Below, piece after piece: positions 8,338-17,841 of a stretch of 64,000 bases of DNA. Position 1 is the stretch's first letter. The number at the start of each line of letters is the position of its first letter. Below the pieces are notes generated by a model. That model made no database searches, had not been told where the DNA came from, and was given only the letters and a program-made list of their open reading frames with translations. The DNA comes from Lachnospiraceae bacterium. Its GTDB lineage: Bacteria; Bacillota; Clostridia; Lachnospirales; Lachnospiraceae. The DNA is taken from assembly GCA_910574195.1 (NCBI GenBank), contig CAJTBF010000006.1, positions 123,739 to 187,738 on the forward strand, written 5' to 3'. The position numbers and the translations under genes are program-made.

Positions 8338-9986
8338 TAAATTCCACCCCACCTTGCTTTTTGCTGATTTTGCAGGAGATTTTTAAGCAATATCTCCTGT
8401 TTTCTGCTATAATGAGTTCAACTTATCGAAATATACTTGATTTCTGGACACGAAAAACAGACCACTGGAAGGTAGTGTGCAAGACTAAATTCCACCGGTC
8501 ACATCCCTAAAATGTGAAAAGTTTACTTCCAGTCTGACAGCAGATTTCGATCAGTTGATTAGCAGTTAAAGTGGATCAGCTTAGGCGTCAGATTCACCTC
8601 GTCCGGGGCAATCGGCCTAAGCTGAAATGCGTTTAACACATCTTCGTCCATTGTTTCAAGTGCGGCACAGTAGGGAGTCCGCCCTCCAAGGCTTTCCCTG
8701 GGTGTTGAATTGATATGGCTTACGATCAGGTTCACATCCCACTGGGTAAGGAATTCAAAACTGGTTCCTTTTGGATGCACCATACGAAGCATCGTGTGAG
8801 CCTGCTCTAATCCCCCTTTTGTCCGCTCCTCATTGGATCACAGTAATAAATGCTGGTTCGCTGCATGCCATTTACACCTGTTTCCAATGATTCAGGATTA
8901 CCGAATTCTGTTCCGCGGTCGGTTAATATGTACTCAAAGGCTGAAAGGAATCCATCAGTTCCCAGACGCTTTTCCAGCCGGTCAAATACGAGGTGGACCG
9001 CGCCTTGCGTGCAGCGGTTCATCAGAAAGGCAAGAAACAGTTTTTCTTTTGTAAAAAAGAAGGTAAGCAGAGTTTTCTTTGACTCCCTGGAAGAATGGAC
9101 CGTATCCATTTCGGTACAGGACGCAAGCCGCAGCGTCTGAAAGTCCTGATAGGTGCGGCTGATAAAAACTGTACGGTCTGTGATCTGTGTCTTATGACAC
9201 TTACGGGGTCTGAATTTCACCTTGCGTTTCAGATCGACGTTACGCGCTGTGAACAGTCCCTGGTCCAGATAGGCATACACAGTTCTGACCGAAAGATCCA
9301 GTTCCGGATGGTTGGTAACGATCTGATATGGGGACTGTCCCTGTTCAATAAGCGGTGAGATGATCCTGTCCTTTTTGAGGAGCTCATGTTTTGTGAGATT
9401 GACACCAGCTCTGGAATCGGAAAGCTTTTCACGGTATTTGCGATCCGAGAACCGTGCATTATATGTATACTTGTGAGCGATTGTACAATGATTGATTTTC
9501 ATTGGACATCCATTGCGGACATAAGGAGCCTTATCCAAACGGGGACATCGCTCTTTTTCAAAGTCTTTGCATGTCTGGTTGCATGTTGGGCAGGAAGCAC
9601 ATTTGATGCCACAAAGAATCATCTTTCCACAGGCATTGGTTTTCTTACAATGATATCTGTGAACACAGAAGTTTTTGGCATTGTAGAAGGTGCCTTTGTG
9701 ATACCAGTCCGAAAGGCGATGAGCCTTTACTTCTTTGGAAATGGTCGTGGGGTCCTTGCACAAAAATTTGGCAATATCCTTGAAGGATGTAGCTTTGTTT
9801 AATTGATTTTCAATGTAAATGCGGTTTTCGAGAGTAAGATGTTTTTGGTTGCCAGGTATGCATTTACTCATAATTCCTCCTTCTACTGCTGTCAGAAGGA
9901 GAGATAACAGTACCATATTTGTATGAAAGAGTAAACATCAACTGTGCGAGAGTAAATTCCACTAGGGAATAAGGGGGTGGAATTTA
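8338..9986 (-). mobile_element. IS30-family insertion sequence
   Basis: About 1.65 kb bounded by a perfect 13-base inverted repeat, TAAATTCCACCCC at 8338-8350 and its complement at 9974-9986. It encloses one IS30-type transposase gene on the minus strand. Further TAAATTCCA motifs lie just inside or outside each end (8319, 8484, 9952), so the exact boundary could shift by some bases. No clear target duplication was identified. Confidence 0.7.
8559..9871 (-). pseudogene. IS30-family transposase, split by a frameshift
   Basis: An N-terminal frame (start ATG 9871 after an AAGGAGG site) carries the HTH region and cysteine-rich linker (CGIKCASCPTCNQTC) and the DDE region up to YYCDPMRSGQKGD, then stops. 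The last 77 residues (MLRMVHPKGTSFEFL...) continue in the -1 frame. The break is at 8812-8820 in AAAAGGGGG (minus strand), where one more G would restore the frame. The sequence A AAG GGG at that point also fits the X XXY YYZ pattern of programmed -1 slippage, so the gene may be dead or may rely on frameshifting. The catalytic core and the C-terminal Glu region are otherwise intact. Confidence 0.85.
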
Positions 9987-10117
9987 AAATTTCATTTTAG
10001 GTAGTATATAAAAAATAGATGATATGCTAGACTTGATAAAAAAAGTATGGTAACATAAATATGAAAATAATCTGGGGTTGTTATATGCAAAATGAGATAT
10101 GCATACGGAGGATGGAT

Positions 10118-10849
10118 ATGCTAATTAAAAATACTTCTATTTCGATAAAGTATAAAAAAATAGATAACCTTAAAAAGAATTATTTCTTAAATGAGGATAT
10201 TTTGAAAGAGCATTTTAATGAAGCAACGGTTTTACCTATTCCAGATGACGCTCCATTAGAAATACCAAGGATTATTATAAAGTCGTTAAATGAGCATTCA
10301 CAATTGAACATATCACCAATTGCTACTACATTGCAAATAAATTATAATGAGGGATTTGAAAAAGATTGGGAGAAATGTGAGCAATATATTCAGCAGAAAA
10401 TGAAAACGGTTTTTTCTTTTTTGAATATTTTGACTAATAACGAATACGAATATATTGGTGTTGTTACAGAAGTTCTATTAGATGAGTACATGAAAGACGG
10501 AGCTCAAATTTTAGCACATAATTTATTAAAAAACAGTGATGATTCTTCAATTTATGATTTAAACATAAGGTATACATTTGTTGAAAATGATAATATTTTT
10601 GTTAATATCATGTTGCAGAATGCAAGACTTTTCAAAAATGGAATAGATGGTGATGTCGCTGGAAATTTATCAATGGACAATCAAGTGTCAGAATCTATTG
10701 GAGTAGTGATTGATATAAATGATAGATATGGATATAATACTTGCAATTATTATAAAACCGATAGTAGTAAATTAGATTTCATTATTGCGGAAATGACGGT
10801 TGTAATGAATAGCAAGTTGAAAGGACTTTTAGAGAAAGGAGCGTATTAG
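10118..10849 (+). CDS. Unknown protein, first gene of AT-rich cassette
   Basis: A 243-residue soluble protein that I do not recognise with certainty. Its layout (a segment rich in VLPIPDDAPLEIPRI, then beta strands SPIATTLQINY, then a helix EKDWEKCEQYIQQKMKTVF) loosely recalls the TIGR04255 family, which often sits in defence islands, but this is a weak impression. ATG 10118 is preferred over upstream ATGs because CGGAGGAT lies 6 bases before it. The gene is much richer in A and T than the chromosome around it and is followed after one base gap by the next gene, so the two are translated together. It lies directly behind an IS30 element. Confidence 0.6.
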   Translation: MLIKNTSISIKYKKIDNLKKNYFLNEDILKEHFNEATVLPIPDDAPLEIPRIIIKSLNEHSQLNISPIATTLQINYNEGFEKDWEKCEQYIQQKMKTVFSFLNILTNNEYEYIGVVTEVLLDEYMKDGAQILAHNLLKNSDDSSIYDLNIRYTFVENDNIFVNIMLQNARLFKNGIDGDVAGNLSMDNQVSESIGVVIDINDRYGYNTCNYYKTDSSKLDFIIAEMTVVMNSKLKGLLEKGAY

Positions 10850-10850
10850 T

Positions 10851-11186
10851 ATGGGCAATGTTATTAAAAATATTAGTACAACAGCTGCTGTATTAGGTTT
10901 AGCTTTTTCAGTTGCTGGAAATAGTAGTATTGTTGTATCTGGAAACTATGCCGTTCCTAATTATGAGTTGTTTGTGGATGCTTCTAAAAATAGTGAAAAT
11001 AGTAGTATAATTGGGTATAGTCAAAATAATATATATATTGATAAAAGAAGTTCACGCCTTGAAAGAATGGCAAAGGAATCTTTTGGAGGAATGAGAGACG
11101 CTACAAAAGAAGAACTTGAAGGTGTAGATCGATATATTAAATCTATTTCGAAATCTACGGGAATAGATTTCTTCTCTTTATGTTAA
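10851..11186 (+). CDS. Unknown small protein with N-terminal membrane segment
   Basis: A 111-residue protein with a hydrophobic N-terminal segment (about residues 10-30, TAAVLGLAFSVAGNSSIVV) that could be a signal anchor, followed by a polar charged tail. It starts one base after the stop of the previous gene behind GAGAAAGGAG. Its end overlaps the next gene by 7 bases. Since the next start has no ribosome site of its own, the two may be one protein separated by a frameshift near 11180; the text does not settle this. Function unknown. Confidence 0.5.
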   Translation: MGNVIKNISTTAAVLGLAFSVAGNSSIVVSGNYAVPNYELFVDASKNSENSSIIGYSQNNIYIDKRSSRLERMAKESFGGMRDATKEELEGVDRYIKSISKSTGIDFFSLC

Positions 11187-11761
11187 GGGGATTTATTGAC
11201 TTCGTAGATAGCGTCTTACCATCGGTCTCTCCTGACTTTAGAGATGGAGCAAAAAATGCTATTTCACAATTCGAAAAAGAAGGACATCGAATTAATTATC
11301 TTACAGCGACGTTGTTACCTGAGTTATCTCAAGGTGATATTATTTCACAAGTGCCATTTACATATTTTGAAGAGGACGGAAGACAAATGATATTTACTGC
11401 TGATGCTATGGTGATATCTACGTCATGTCATATTGATCAAAAAGATAAGATATTAATGGTTCCGGTTCTTCCAATTGATTCATTTACTGGGAATTTAATG
11501 GAATTGAAAAAGAATATGGTGTTTGATTTTATGTATATACCAGATTTGGCCATGAGTAAAAGATATGTGTGTTTTAATTTGATGACATCATATAATAAAA
11601 AACTTATTTGTGGTGGAATTGAAAATGGAAGAATTAGAAGAATCGCTTCTTTAAATCAGATTGGTTATTATTTTTTTATTATAAAATTATCTGTATATTT
11701 GATGAGAAAAGAAGATTCTGATACTTTAGATTTTAGAAAATGTTTTGCAGAAGCAGTATAA
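11180..11761 (+). CDS. Unknown protein, third gene of AT-rich cassette
   Basis: A 193-residue protein starting inside the end of the previous gene. It contains a compact beta-rich region with FTADAMVISTSCHIDQ and ILMVPVLPI. This recalls small proteins in which an SxxCD/H element precedes a run of hydrophobic strands, but I cannot name the family. The gene shares the strong AT bias of its two neighbours. Together they look like a horizontally acquired three-gene unit between two insertion sequences; a defence or toxin-antitoxin role is only inferred from that setting. Confidence 0.5.
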   Translation: MLRGFIDFVDSVLPSVSPDFRDGAKNAISQFEKEGHRINYLTATLLPELSQGDIISQVPFTYFEEDGRQMIFTADAMVISTSCHIDQKDKILMVPVLPIDSFTGNLMELKKNMVFDFMYIPDLAMSKRYVCFNLMTSYNKKLICGGIENGRIRRIASLNQIGYYFFIIKLSVYLMRKEDSDTLDFRKCFAEAV

Positions 11762-11762
11762 G

Positions 11763-11975
11763 TAGCGCAGACTCCCTGTTTTACTATGAAACATACACCC
11801 AGGCTTGCGGCGAATATCCAAAAAAAGCGCAAACTCCCCCGCGTCCTGCTTTCAGCACGTTACATTTACAAGATATGTTTTATTGATGGTGGTGCCACAT
11901 GCGCGGGGCATGGGGATTTACTATGAAACAAAACCTTCCGGGTAACCAAAAAAGCGCAGATTACCCCTATCAAGC
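11763..11975. repeat. Two imperfect direct repeats near IS110 remnant
   Basis: A unit holding TTTACTATGAAACA, a CCAAAAAA stretch and GCGCARAYTMCCCC occurs at 11763-11833 and again at 11905-11975. It lies beyond the 3' end of a decayed IS110-type gene and may be the non-coding end of that element. Confidence 0.4.
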
Positions 11976-12008
11976 TTAAAAAGTTGAGTTTGAACTTAAC
12001 TGACGGGC

Positions 12009-12196
12009 TTATGCGGCAATTACTGGAGCATTCCATCCAAGCGCTTTTAACTTTTTAAGGTACGCATTGATCTTACTTCCTTATTGAACTGATTGTAATA
12101 ATCAGCCACCAAATCCTTGAAAACGACTCCATCTTTGAGGATGTGGTATATCGCAATCAGCATGGAATGGGCTACTTTTGGCAGGATAAACTTATG
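12009..12196 (-). pseudogene. IS110-family transposase C-terminal remnant
   Basis: Minus-strand translation gives KVAHSMLIAIYHILKDGVVF, then KDLVADYYNQFNKE and, after a one-base shift in an A run, KKLKALGWNAPVIAA and stop. This is the conserved tail of IS116/IS110/IS902 transposases. The rest of the gene is missing, so it is a dead fragment. The 11.76-12.52 kb gap otherwise holds the direct repeats, a terminator and the downstream promoter. Confidence 0.7.
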
Positions 12197-12212
12197 AGGT
12201 TACAAAATATTA

Positions 12213-12242
12213 AGGGGATGGACATTTTCCATTCCCTTTTTT
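12213..12242 (+). terminator. Rho-independent terminator in island
   Basis: GGGGATGG / CCATTCCC with a 7-base loop and a run of six T. It insulates the signalling operon from the island. Confidence 0.7.
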
Positions 12243-12399
12243 GAATATTTCATTGACAGGTCTTGATAGCTTGTTCAGGAGTCTACAAAGGATTGCGGGA
12301 TTATTCCGAAATAGGAACAACTTCAAAATTCAGGAATCACTAAGACACAAACAAGACACAAACAACTTCAATCATGGTATGGACGGTATCTGCTAGTTA

Positions 12400-12408
12400 T
12401 GTTATAAT
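12400..12408 (+). promoter_or_regulatory. Extended -10 promoter of the signalling operon
   Basis: TGTTATAAT at 12400-12408 is a perfect -10 with the TGn extension. No good -35 is seen, which extended -10 promoters tolerate. The start codon lies 115 bases downstream. Confidence 0.5.
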
Positions 12409-12522
12409 ATATAAGGAGATTTGTCAGAAAATATAAAGAGTTTTCCGGGACAAAGTCCGCAGTTTGCAGGATGTAAAGAAAGCTCCCAAGGATATTGATA
12501 AAGAGAGTGAGTAAGAGTAAGT

Positions 12523-14121
12523 ATGGAGAAGAAGAACAGAAGCAGGGAAAAGATTTTAATTGTGGATGATTCGGAGATGAATCGCTCGATTCTGGCGGAT
12601 ATGTTGGAAGAGGATTATGAGATTTTAGAGGCGGCGGATGGGCAACAAGGAGTTGCCATGCTTCAGAAGCTGGGTGCGGAGATTTCGCTGGTACTTCTGG
12701 ATATTGTGATGCCGGTGATGGATGGCTTTGAAGTGCTTGCCGTGATGAATAAGAATCAATGGATTAAAGATATCCCTGTGATTATGATTTCTGCGGAAAG
12801 TGCGCCGGATGCGATACAACGCGCCTATGAACAGGGAGTTTCGGATTATATCAGTCGTCCTTTTGATTTCTGGGTGGTGCAGCGAAGAGTTGTGAATACG
12901 ATCATGCTGTATGCGAAGCAGAAAAAACTAATCGGTATGGTTACGGATCAGATGTATGAGAAGGAGCGGGATGCGAATTTAATGGTGACCATCTTAAGCC
13001 ATATCGTAGAGTTTCGGAATGGCGAGAGTGGCCTTCACGTTGTGCATATTCAGACGATTACAGAACTGCTTTTGGAAAGCCTGCAAAGGAAAACGGATCG
13101 TTATCCTCTCTCCCATGAAGAGATTAATATGATTGTTATGGCTTCCGCGCTGCATGACATTGGAAAGATTGCAATTCCATCTGAGATTTTGAATAAGCCG
13201 GGACGGTTTACGGATGAAGAGTATGAGATTATGAAGACACATTCCAGTGTGGGCGCTTCCATGCTGCGGGATCTTTCTCTTTATCAGCAGGAACCATTGG
13301 TGAAGGTTGCATATGAGATCTGCCGCTGGCATCATGAACGGTATGACGGGCGGGGGTATCCGGATGGACTGAAAGGGGAAGAGATTCCGATCGGAGCACA
13401 GGTTGTTGCGATGGCGGATGTGTATGATGCGCTGACAAGCGAGCGTGTGTACAAAAAGGCATTTTCGCATGAAAAGGCACTTCAGATGATTCTGAACGGA
13501 GAATGCGGTACATTTAACCCTCTCTTAAAAGAGTGTCTGTTGGATGTGTCAGGTCAACTTCAGGAAAAGCTGGAAGAGAGCTTTTCCAATGTAAAAAGCG
13601 AAAGAGAGATGCGGAATTTTGCGGAAGAGATACGTCACCACGAGGAATTGGGTGCATCCAACCGTACATTGCGTCTATTAGAATATGAAAGAATGAAATA
13701 TCAGTTCTTCTCATCGCTTTCACAGGAGATTCAATTTGAATATACGGTATCACCGGCGATTTTAACCGTGTCGGAATGGGGAGCGAAAAGGCTGGGAATC
13801 AGTGAGATTACCGTAAATCCTTGGGAGAATGAAGGGATTCGTGAATCCTGGGAGAAGGAAGAGATCCAGCGCCTGCGTGAGACGGTTTTGCAGACGACAC
13901 CGGAGGAACCGGTATTCCGTTGTTTCTGTCACACTAAGATTGACGGAAAAGTGTGTCGGCGGCAGATTGTGGGCCGCGTTATATGGTCGGAGGGAGAGAA
14001 ACCGTATTATACCGGATTGATTGGCAAAGTGATTGAAGTATTAGAAGAACCGGAGAATACGGTGAACCAAAAGAACGGACCATGTTCGGAAGTTGAAATA
14101 GAAAGGAGCAGAGAAGAATGA
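12523..14121 (+). CDS. Response regulator with HD-GYP domain
   Basis: 532 residues. The N-terminal receiver domain (about 10-130) has its phosphoacceptor Asp60 in LVLLDIVMPVMDG. An HD-GYP phosphodiesterase domain follows (about 160-340) with ALHDIGKIAIP and the HHERYDGRGYPDG signature, so it is likely to hydrolyse cyclic di-GMP or a related dinucleotide. A C-terminal PAS-like region of about 150 residues ends the protein. It overlaps the HPt gene by 4 bases (ATGA) and precedes a hybrid kinase, which points to one phosphorelay with this protein as the output. The ribosome site is weak. Confidence 0.9.
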   Translation: MEKKNRSREKILIVDDSEMNRSILADMLEEDYEILEAADGQQGVAMLQKLGAEISLVLLDIVMPVMDGFEVLAVMNKNQWIKDIPVIMISAESAPDAIQRAYEQGVSDYISRPFDFWVVQRRVVNTIMLYAKQKKLIGMVTDQMYEKERDANLMVTILSHIVEFRNGESGLHVVHIQTITELLLESLQRKTDRYPLSHEEINMIVMASALHDIGKIAIPSEILNKPGRFTDEEYEIMKTHSSVGASMLRDLSLYQQEPLVKVAYEICRWHHERYDGRGYPDGLKGEEIPIGAQVVAMADVYDALTSERVYKKAFSHEKALQMILNGECGTFNPLLKECLLDVSGQLQEKLEESFSNVKSEREMRNFAEEIRHHEELGASNRTLRLLEYERMKYQFFSSLSQEIQFEYTVSPAILTVSEWGAKRLGISEITVNPWENEGIRESWEKEEIQRLRETVLQTTPEEPVFRCFCHTKIDGKVCRRQIVGRVIWSEGEKPYYTGLIGKVIEVLEEPENTVNQKNGPCSEVEIERSREE

Positions 14122-14474
14122 CAGTAAAGGAATGCTATGAACAGATACAAGGGGATTATGAGGGCGTATTTGCACGTTTTCGCGGAGATGAAAGGATTAA
14201 AAAGTTCGCGGTAAAGTTTTTGGCGGACGGAAGTTTTGAGAGTCTTTGTAATACACTGAACGCAGGGGAGTATGAGGAAGCATTTCGTGCCGCTCATACA
14301 TTAAAGGGTGTTTGCCAGAATCTGGGATTTACAGGGTTATTTCAGGTTAGCGATAAGATTACGGAGGAACTGCGCAATCACCCGGGGAGTTATACCCTGT
14401 CTATGTTGGAAGAAGTGAGAGAGGAATATCAGAAAACCTTTACAGCAGTGCAGGCGTTGAAGGAAGAAATGTAA
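14118..14474 (+). CDS. Histidine phosphotransfer (HPt) protein
   Basis: 118 residues, a free-standing HPt domain. The phosphorylated histidine is His60 in [13 protein letters not shown], the exact HPt signature. It would shuttle phosphate from the receiver domains of the hybrid kinase downstream to the HD-GYP regulator upstream, or back. It overlaps the upstream gene by ATGA and is 17 bases before the kinase. Confidence 0.9.
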   Translation: MTVKECYEQIQGDYEGVFARFRGDERIKKFAVKFLADGSFESLCNTLNAGEYEEAFRAAHTLKGVCQNLGFTGLFQVSDKITEELRNHPGSYTLSMLEEVREEYQKTFTAVQALKEEM

Positions 14475-14491
14475 AAAAGAGGGGAGACTTT

Positions 14492-17038
14492 ATGTTTCAG
14501 AAGACAAAAAAGTTCCTGTGGTTTAGTTTTTCCGCACTGATTCTTCTATGTATTGTCATGTTTTCATGGGTTATGATTTCCATGAGTCAGAGAAGTGAGG
14601 AAACAGTCAGTGAAATAGGGAATATTTATATGTCGGAGATGAACCGGCAGCTTCAGCAAAAATTTACGACAGTGATCAATCTTCATCTGGAGCAGTTGGA
14701 GGGAATCATAGAGCGGACTCCGCCCGAAAGTGTCACTTACAGTGAAGAGATGATAGAGGAGATGCAGTTGAACGCGTCCGTTCGCGGCTTTAGCTATATG
14801 GGATTTTATAGGAGCGACGGGACAAATGAGACGATCTATGGGAACCATATAGAGGTAGAGGATACGGAGGAATGGCGGAGTTTTCTGACGGATGAGAGTA
14901 AGCAGGTCACTTACTGCTACGATGAAGCCGGTGAAAAGATTCTGTTGCTTGGGAAAAATGCAGTATATCCCATGAGCGACGGGGGCGAAAGTGAACTGCT
15001 GGTGGCAGGGTTTCAGATGGGATATCTGGAAGAATTGTTGAAACTGGACGAAGGGAGTTCCCTAGTATATACGCATATTATTCAAAGCAATGGGGAGTAT
15101 GTTGTACGAAGCGGGACGGCATTTCGGGACAGTTTTTTTGAACGGATGCGGGAAAGCTATCAGACATATAACGGGAAAGCCCCGGAGTATTATGTACAGG
15201 AACTGGAACAGGCAATCCAGAACCGTGAAGATTATTCGACACATGTGATGGAGGAAGGAGTGCGTAATCATTTATATTGTTCTCCGCTTCCGAAGTCAGA
15301 ATGGTATCTGGTCAGTGTAATGCCTTATGGAGTTTTGGATACTTCGATTGCACATCTCAGTACACAGCGTATCGGAATTATTCTGGGCGCATGTAGTGTG
15401 GTGCTGGCAGGGGTGCTGCTTGTCTTCATTGGGTATCTTCGCTTGTCTACTCAACAGATGGCTGAATTGGATGAAGCGAGGCAGGAAGCGATTCATGCAA
15501 ACCAGGCGAAGAGTGAATTCCTTTCCAATATGAGCCATGATATCCGCACGCCGATGAATGGAATCGTGGGGATGACGGCGATTGCAATGTCCAATCTTCA
15601 GGATTCGGTGAAAGTGCAGGATTGCCTGAAGAAAATTACGTTGTCCAGCAGACATTTACTGGGCTTGATCAATGACGTGCTGGATATGTCCAAGATTGAG
15701 AGCGGAAAGTTAAATATTAATATGGATTTTCTTTCCCTGAGTGATACGATGAATAGTATTGTGAATATTGTACAGCCGCAGATCAAAGGGAAAAATCAAC
15801 ATTTTGATATTTTTATTCAAAAGATTGAGGCGGAAGAGGTATATTGCGACAGTGTGCGTCTAAATCAGATTTTATTGAATCTGTTATCTAATGCAATTAA
15901 ATTTACTCCGGAAGAAGGGCGGATTAATGTTTATCTGACACAGGAACCGTCTCCGGTGGGCGAACACTATGTGCGTTGTCATTTCCGGGTAAAAGATACA
16001 GGGATCGGAATGTCAAGGGAATTCCTGGATAAGATTTTTGATACGTTTACCAGAGACGAGAAGAACGAACATGTGCAGAAAACGGAGGGAACCGGTCTTG
16101 GAATGGCAATTACGAAATGTATTGTAGAGGCCATGAAAGGAACGATCACGGTAGAGAGCACTCTGGGCCAGGGAAGTGAATTTCATGTGGTGCTTGATCT
16201 GGAAAAGGCGGAGACAAGAATTGAAGATATGATGCTTCCACAATGGAACCTTCTGGTTGTGGATAATAACGAGGATCTTTGCATAAGTGCAGTAAATGCG
16301 CTGCAGGAAATTGGAGTAAACGCGGAATGGTCAACAAACGGAAAAAGAGCAATCTGCATGGTAGAGGAACGCCATAACAGGCAGGATGATTATCATGTGA
16401 TTCTTCTGGACTGGAAGATGCCGGAGATGGACGGACTGCAGATGACACGTGAAATCAGACGGCGTGTAGGGAATGAGATTCCGATTGTGATTGTGTCCGC
16501 ATATGACTGGAGCGATATTGAAGAAGAAGCGCTTGCAGCCGGGGCCCAGGGATTTATTTCGAAACCATTGTTTAAATCGAACCTGTATCTGGGACTGAAT
16601 CGAATTATTGACGGAAGTGTCGAGCGTGATGTGCAGAGGAAACCGGAGATACAGGACTTTGCAGGAAAGCGGATTCTTCTCGCAGAGGATAATGATCTGA
16701 ACTGGGAAATCGCAGAGGATATTCTTTCTGAGGCCGGATTTGAATTGGAGCGGGCAGAGAATGGAAAAATCTGTGTAGAGATGTTTGAACATTCAGAGAT
16801 TGGTAAGTATGATGTGATATTGATGGATATTCGAATGCCGGTGATGACCGGGTACGAAGCAGCGAAAGAAATCCGGGCGCTGAACCGTCCGGATGCGAAT
16901 CTGCCGATTATAGCGATGACTGCAGATGCATTTTCAGAGGATGCGCAGCACAGCCTTGCATGTGGTATGAATGCGCATATTCCAAAACCCATAGACATAG
17001 ATAAACTGCTGATGCAATTGCAGAAATTTTTACAATGA
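14492..17038 (+). CDS. Membrane hybrid sensor histidine kinase with two receiver domains
   Basis: 848 residues. Transmembrane segments at about 9-30 and 292-314 flank an extracellular Cache-like sensor. The HisKA box has His349 in [12 protein letters not shown]; the ATPase domain shows [20 protein letters not shown] and GTGLGMAI. Two receiver domains follow, with Asp640 ([11 protein letters not shown]) and Asp779 ([11 protein letters not shown]). The set kinase - receiver - HPt - HD-GYP regulator forms a complete phosphorelay coded by one operon. The ligand is unknown. Good AGGGGAGA site before ATG 14492. Confidence 0.93.
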   Translation: MFQKTKKFLWFSFSALILLCIVMFSWVMISMSQRSEETVSEIGNIYMSEMNRQLQQKFTTVINLHLEQLEGIIERTPPESVTYSEEMIEEMQLNASVRGFSYMGFYRSDGTNETIYGNHIEVEDTEEWRSFLTDESKQVTYCYDEAGEKILLLGKNAVYPMSDGGESELLVAGFQMGYLEELLKLDEGSSLVYTHIIQSNGEYVVRSGTAFRDSFFERMRESYQTYNGKAPEYYVQELEQAIQNREDYSTHVMEEGVRNHLYCSPLPKSEWYLVSVMPYGVLDTSIAHLSTQRIGIILGACSVVLAGVLLVFIGYLRLSTQQMAELDEARQEAIHANQAKSEFLSNMSHDIRTPMNGIVGMTAIAMSNLQDSVKVQDCLKKITLSSRHLLGLINDVLDMSKIESGKLNINMDFLSLSDTMNSIVNIVQPQIKGKNQHFDIFIQKIEAEEVYCDSVRLNQILLNLLSNAIKFTPEEGRINVYLTQEPSPVGEHYVRCHFRVKDTGIGMSREFLDKIFDTFTRDEKNEHVQKTEGTGLGMAITKCIVEAMKGTITVESTLGQGSEFHVVLDLEKAETRIEDMMLPQWNLLVVDNNEDLCISAVNALQEIGVNAEWSTNGKRAICMVEERHNRQDDYHVILLDWKMPEMDGLQMTREIRRRVGNEIPIVIVSAYDWSDIEEEALAAGAQGFISKPLFKSNLYLGLNRIIDGSVERDVQRKPEIQDFAGKRILLAEDNDLNWEIAEDILSEAGFELERAENGKICVEMFEHSEIGKYDVILMDIRMPVMTGYEAAKEIRALNRPDANLPIIAMTADAFSEDAQHSLACGMNAHIPKPIDIDKLLMQLQKFLQ

Positions 17039-17063
17039 TTTTTTTGGCGGCGGCAGACAAAGG

Positions 17064-17094
17064 GTAACAGTGAGGCCGTAGGCTGAACTGTTAC
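17064..17094. repeat. Dispersed palindromic repeat, family A copy 2
   Basis: GTAACAGT / ACTGTTAC around GAGGCCGTAGGCTGA. Only the second hairpin of the full element is present. It lies between the kinase gene and csoR. Confidence 0.75.
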
Positions 17095-17282
17095 GACAAA
17101 AGGAATATTTGTAAGAATATATGCCGTGTCATACCCGGAGGGGATATTCGGCGAGAGCATGATTAGGATAAGATCATATAGTGAGGAAAAAGAAATCATA
17201 GGTTTGTTGGAAAGCAGGCCTATGGTTTCATTCTTTGTACAATTGTATTCTATATGAAAAGAACAGGATAGGAGGTGCGATG

Positions 17283-17621
17283 ATGGACAGGGAAGAGCAG
17301 GGAATACAAGAACATAGTCATAACCATTCACAGCAATGTAATCATCGGCATGTACATAGTGCGGCGGAGAAAAAGGCGGTTACAAATCGGCTTTCCAAGG
17401 CAATTGGCCACCTGGAAGCGGTGAAGCGGATGGTAGAGCGGGATGAGGACTGCAGTGACGTGCTGATTCAGCTTGCGGCGGTTCGTTCCGCGATTAATAA
17501 TACAGGAAAAGTGATTTTGAAGAACCATATCAATCATTGCATTGTAGAAGCGGTGGAACAACAGGATCAGGATGCGATTCGAATGCTGAATGAGGCGATT
17601 GATAAATTTGTGAAATCGTGA
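17283..17621 (+). CDS. csoR: CsoR/RcnR-family metal-sensing repressor
   Basis: 112 residues counted from ATG 17283, which has AGGAGGTG at proper distance; an adjacent ATG at 17280 is possible. The protein is the all-helical DUF156 type. The metal ligands show the copper pattern: Cys in EDCSDVL, His 25 residues later and Cys 4 residues after that (KNHINHC), the same spacing as Cys36-His61-Cys65 of CsoR. The N-terminus is unusually rich in His (EHSHNHSQQCNHRHVHS). No copper ATPase or chaperone gene is adjacent, so the target is elsewhere or is its own promoter. Confidence 0.85.
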   Translation: MDREEQGIQEHSHNHSQQCNHRHVHSAAEKKAVTNRLSKAIGHLEAVKRMVERDEDCSDVLIQLAAVRSAINNTGKVILKNHINHCIVEAVEQQDQDAIRMLNEAIDKFVKS

Positions 17622-17841
17622 CCGGCTCCAAATGTTCTATGGGAATTAATGGGAGACAGATGAGAGTAAAAGACGGTTGACTTTTGAATCAAATAGACCG
17701 GACTTATTGACGAGTTGTGTTTATGAAGGAATAATGGATGAGCTGTTCTTATGAAAGAATAGGGATTTGTCGATAAATATAAAGAATATCGTTTGAATGT
17801 GATATACAAGAGATTTATAGTGAGAAAAGGAGACATTTAAC

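Noticed and set aside
16393..17331. 312-codon minus-strand frame opposite the hybrid kinase
   Set aside because: Antisense shadow; covers the receiver domains and a family A repeat, with no similarity to a protein family.
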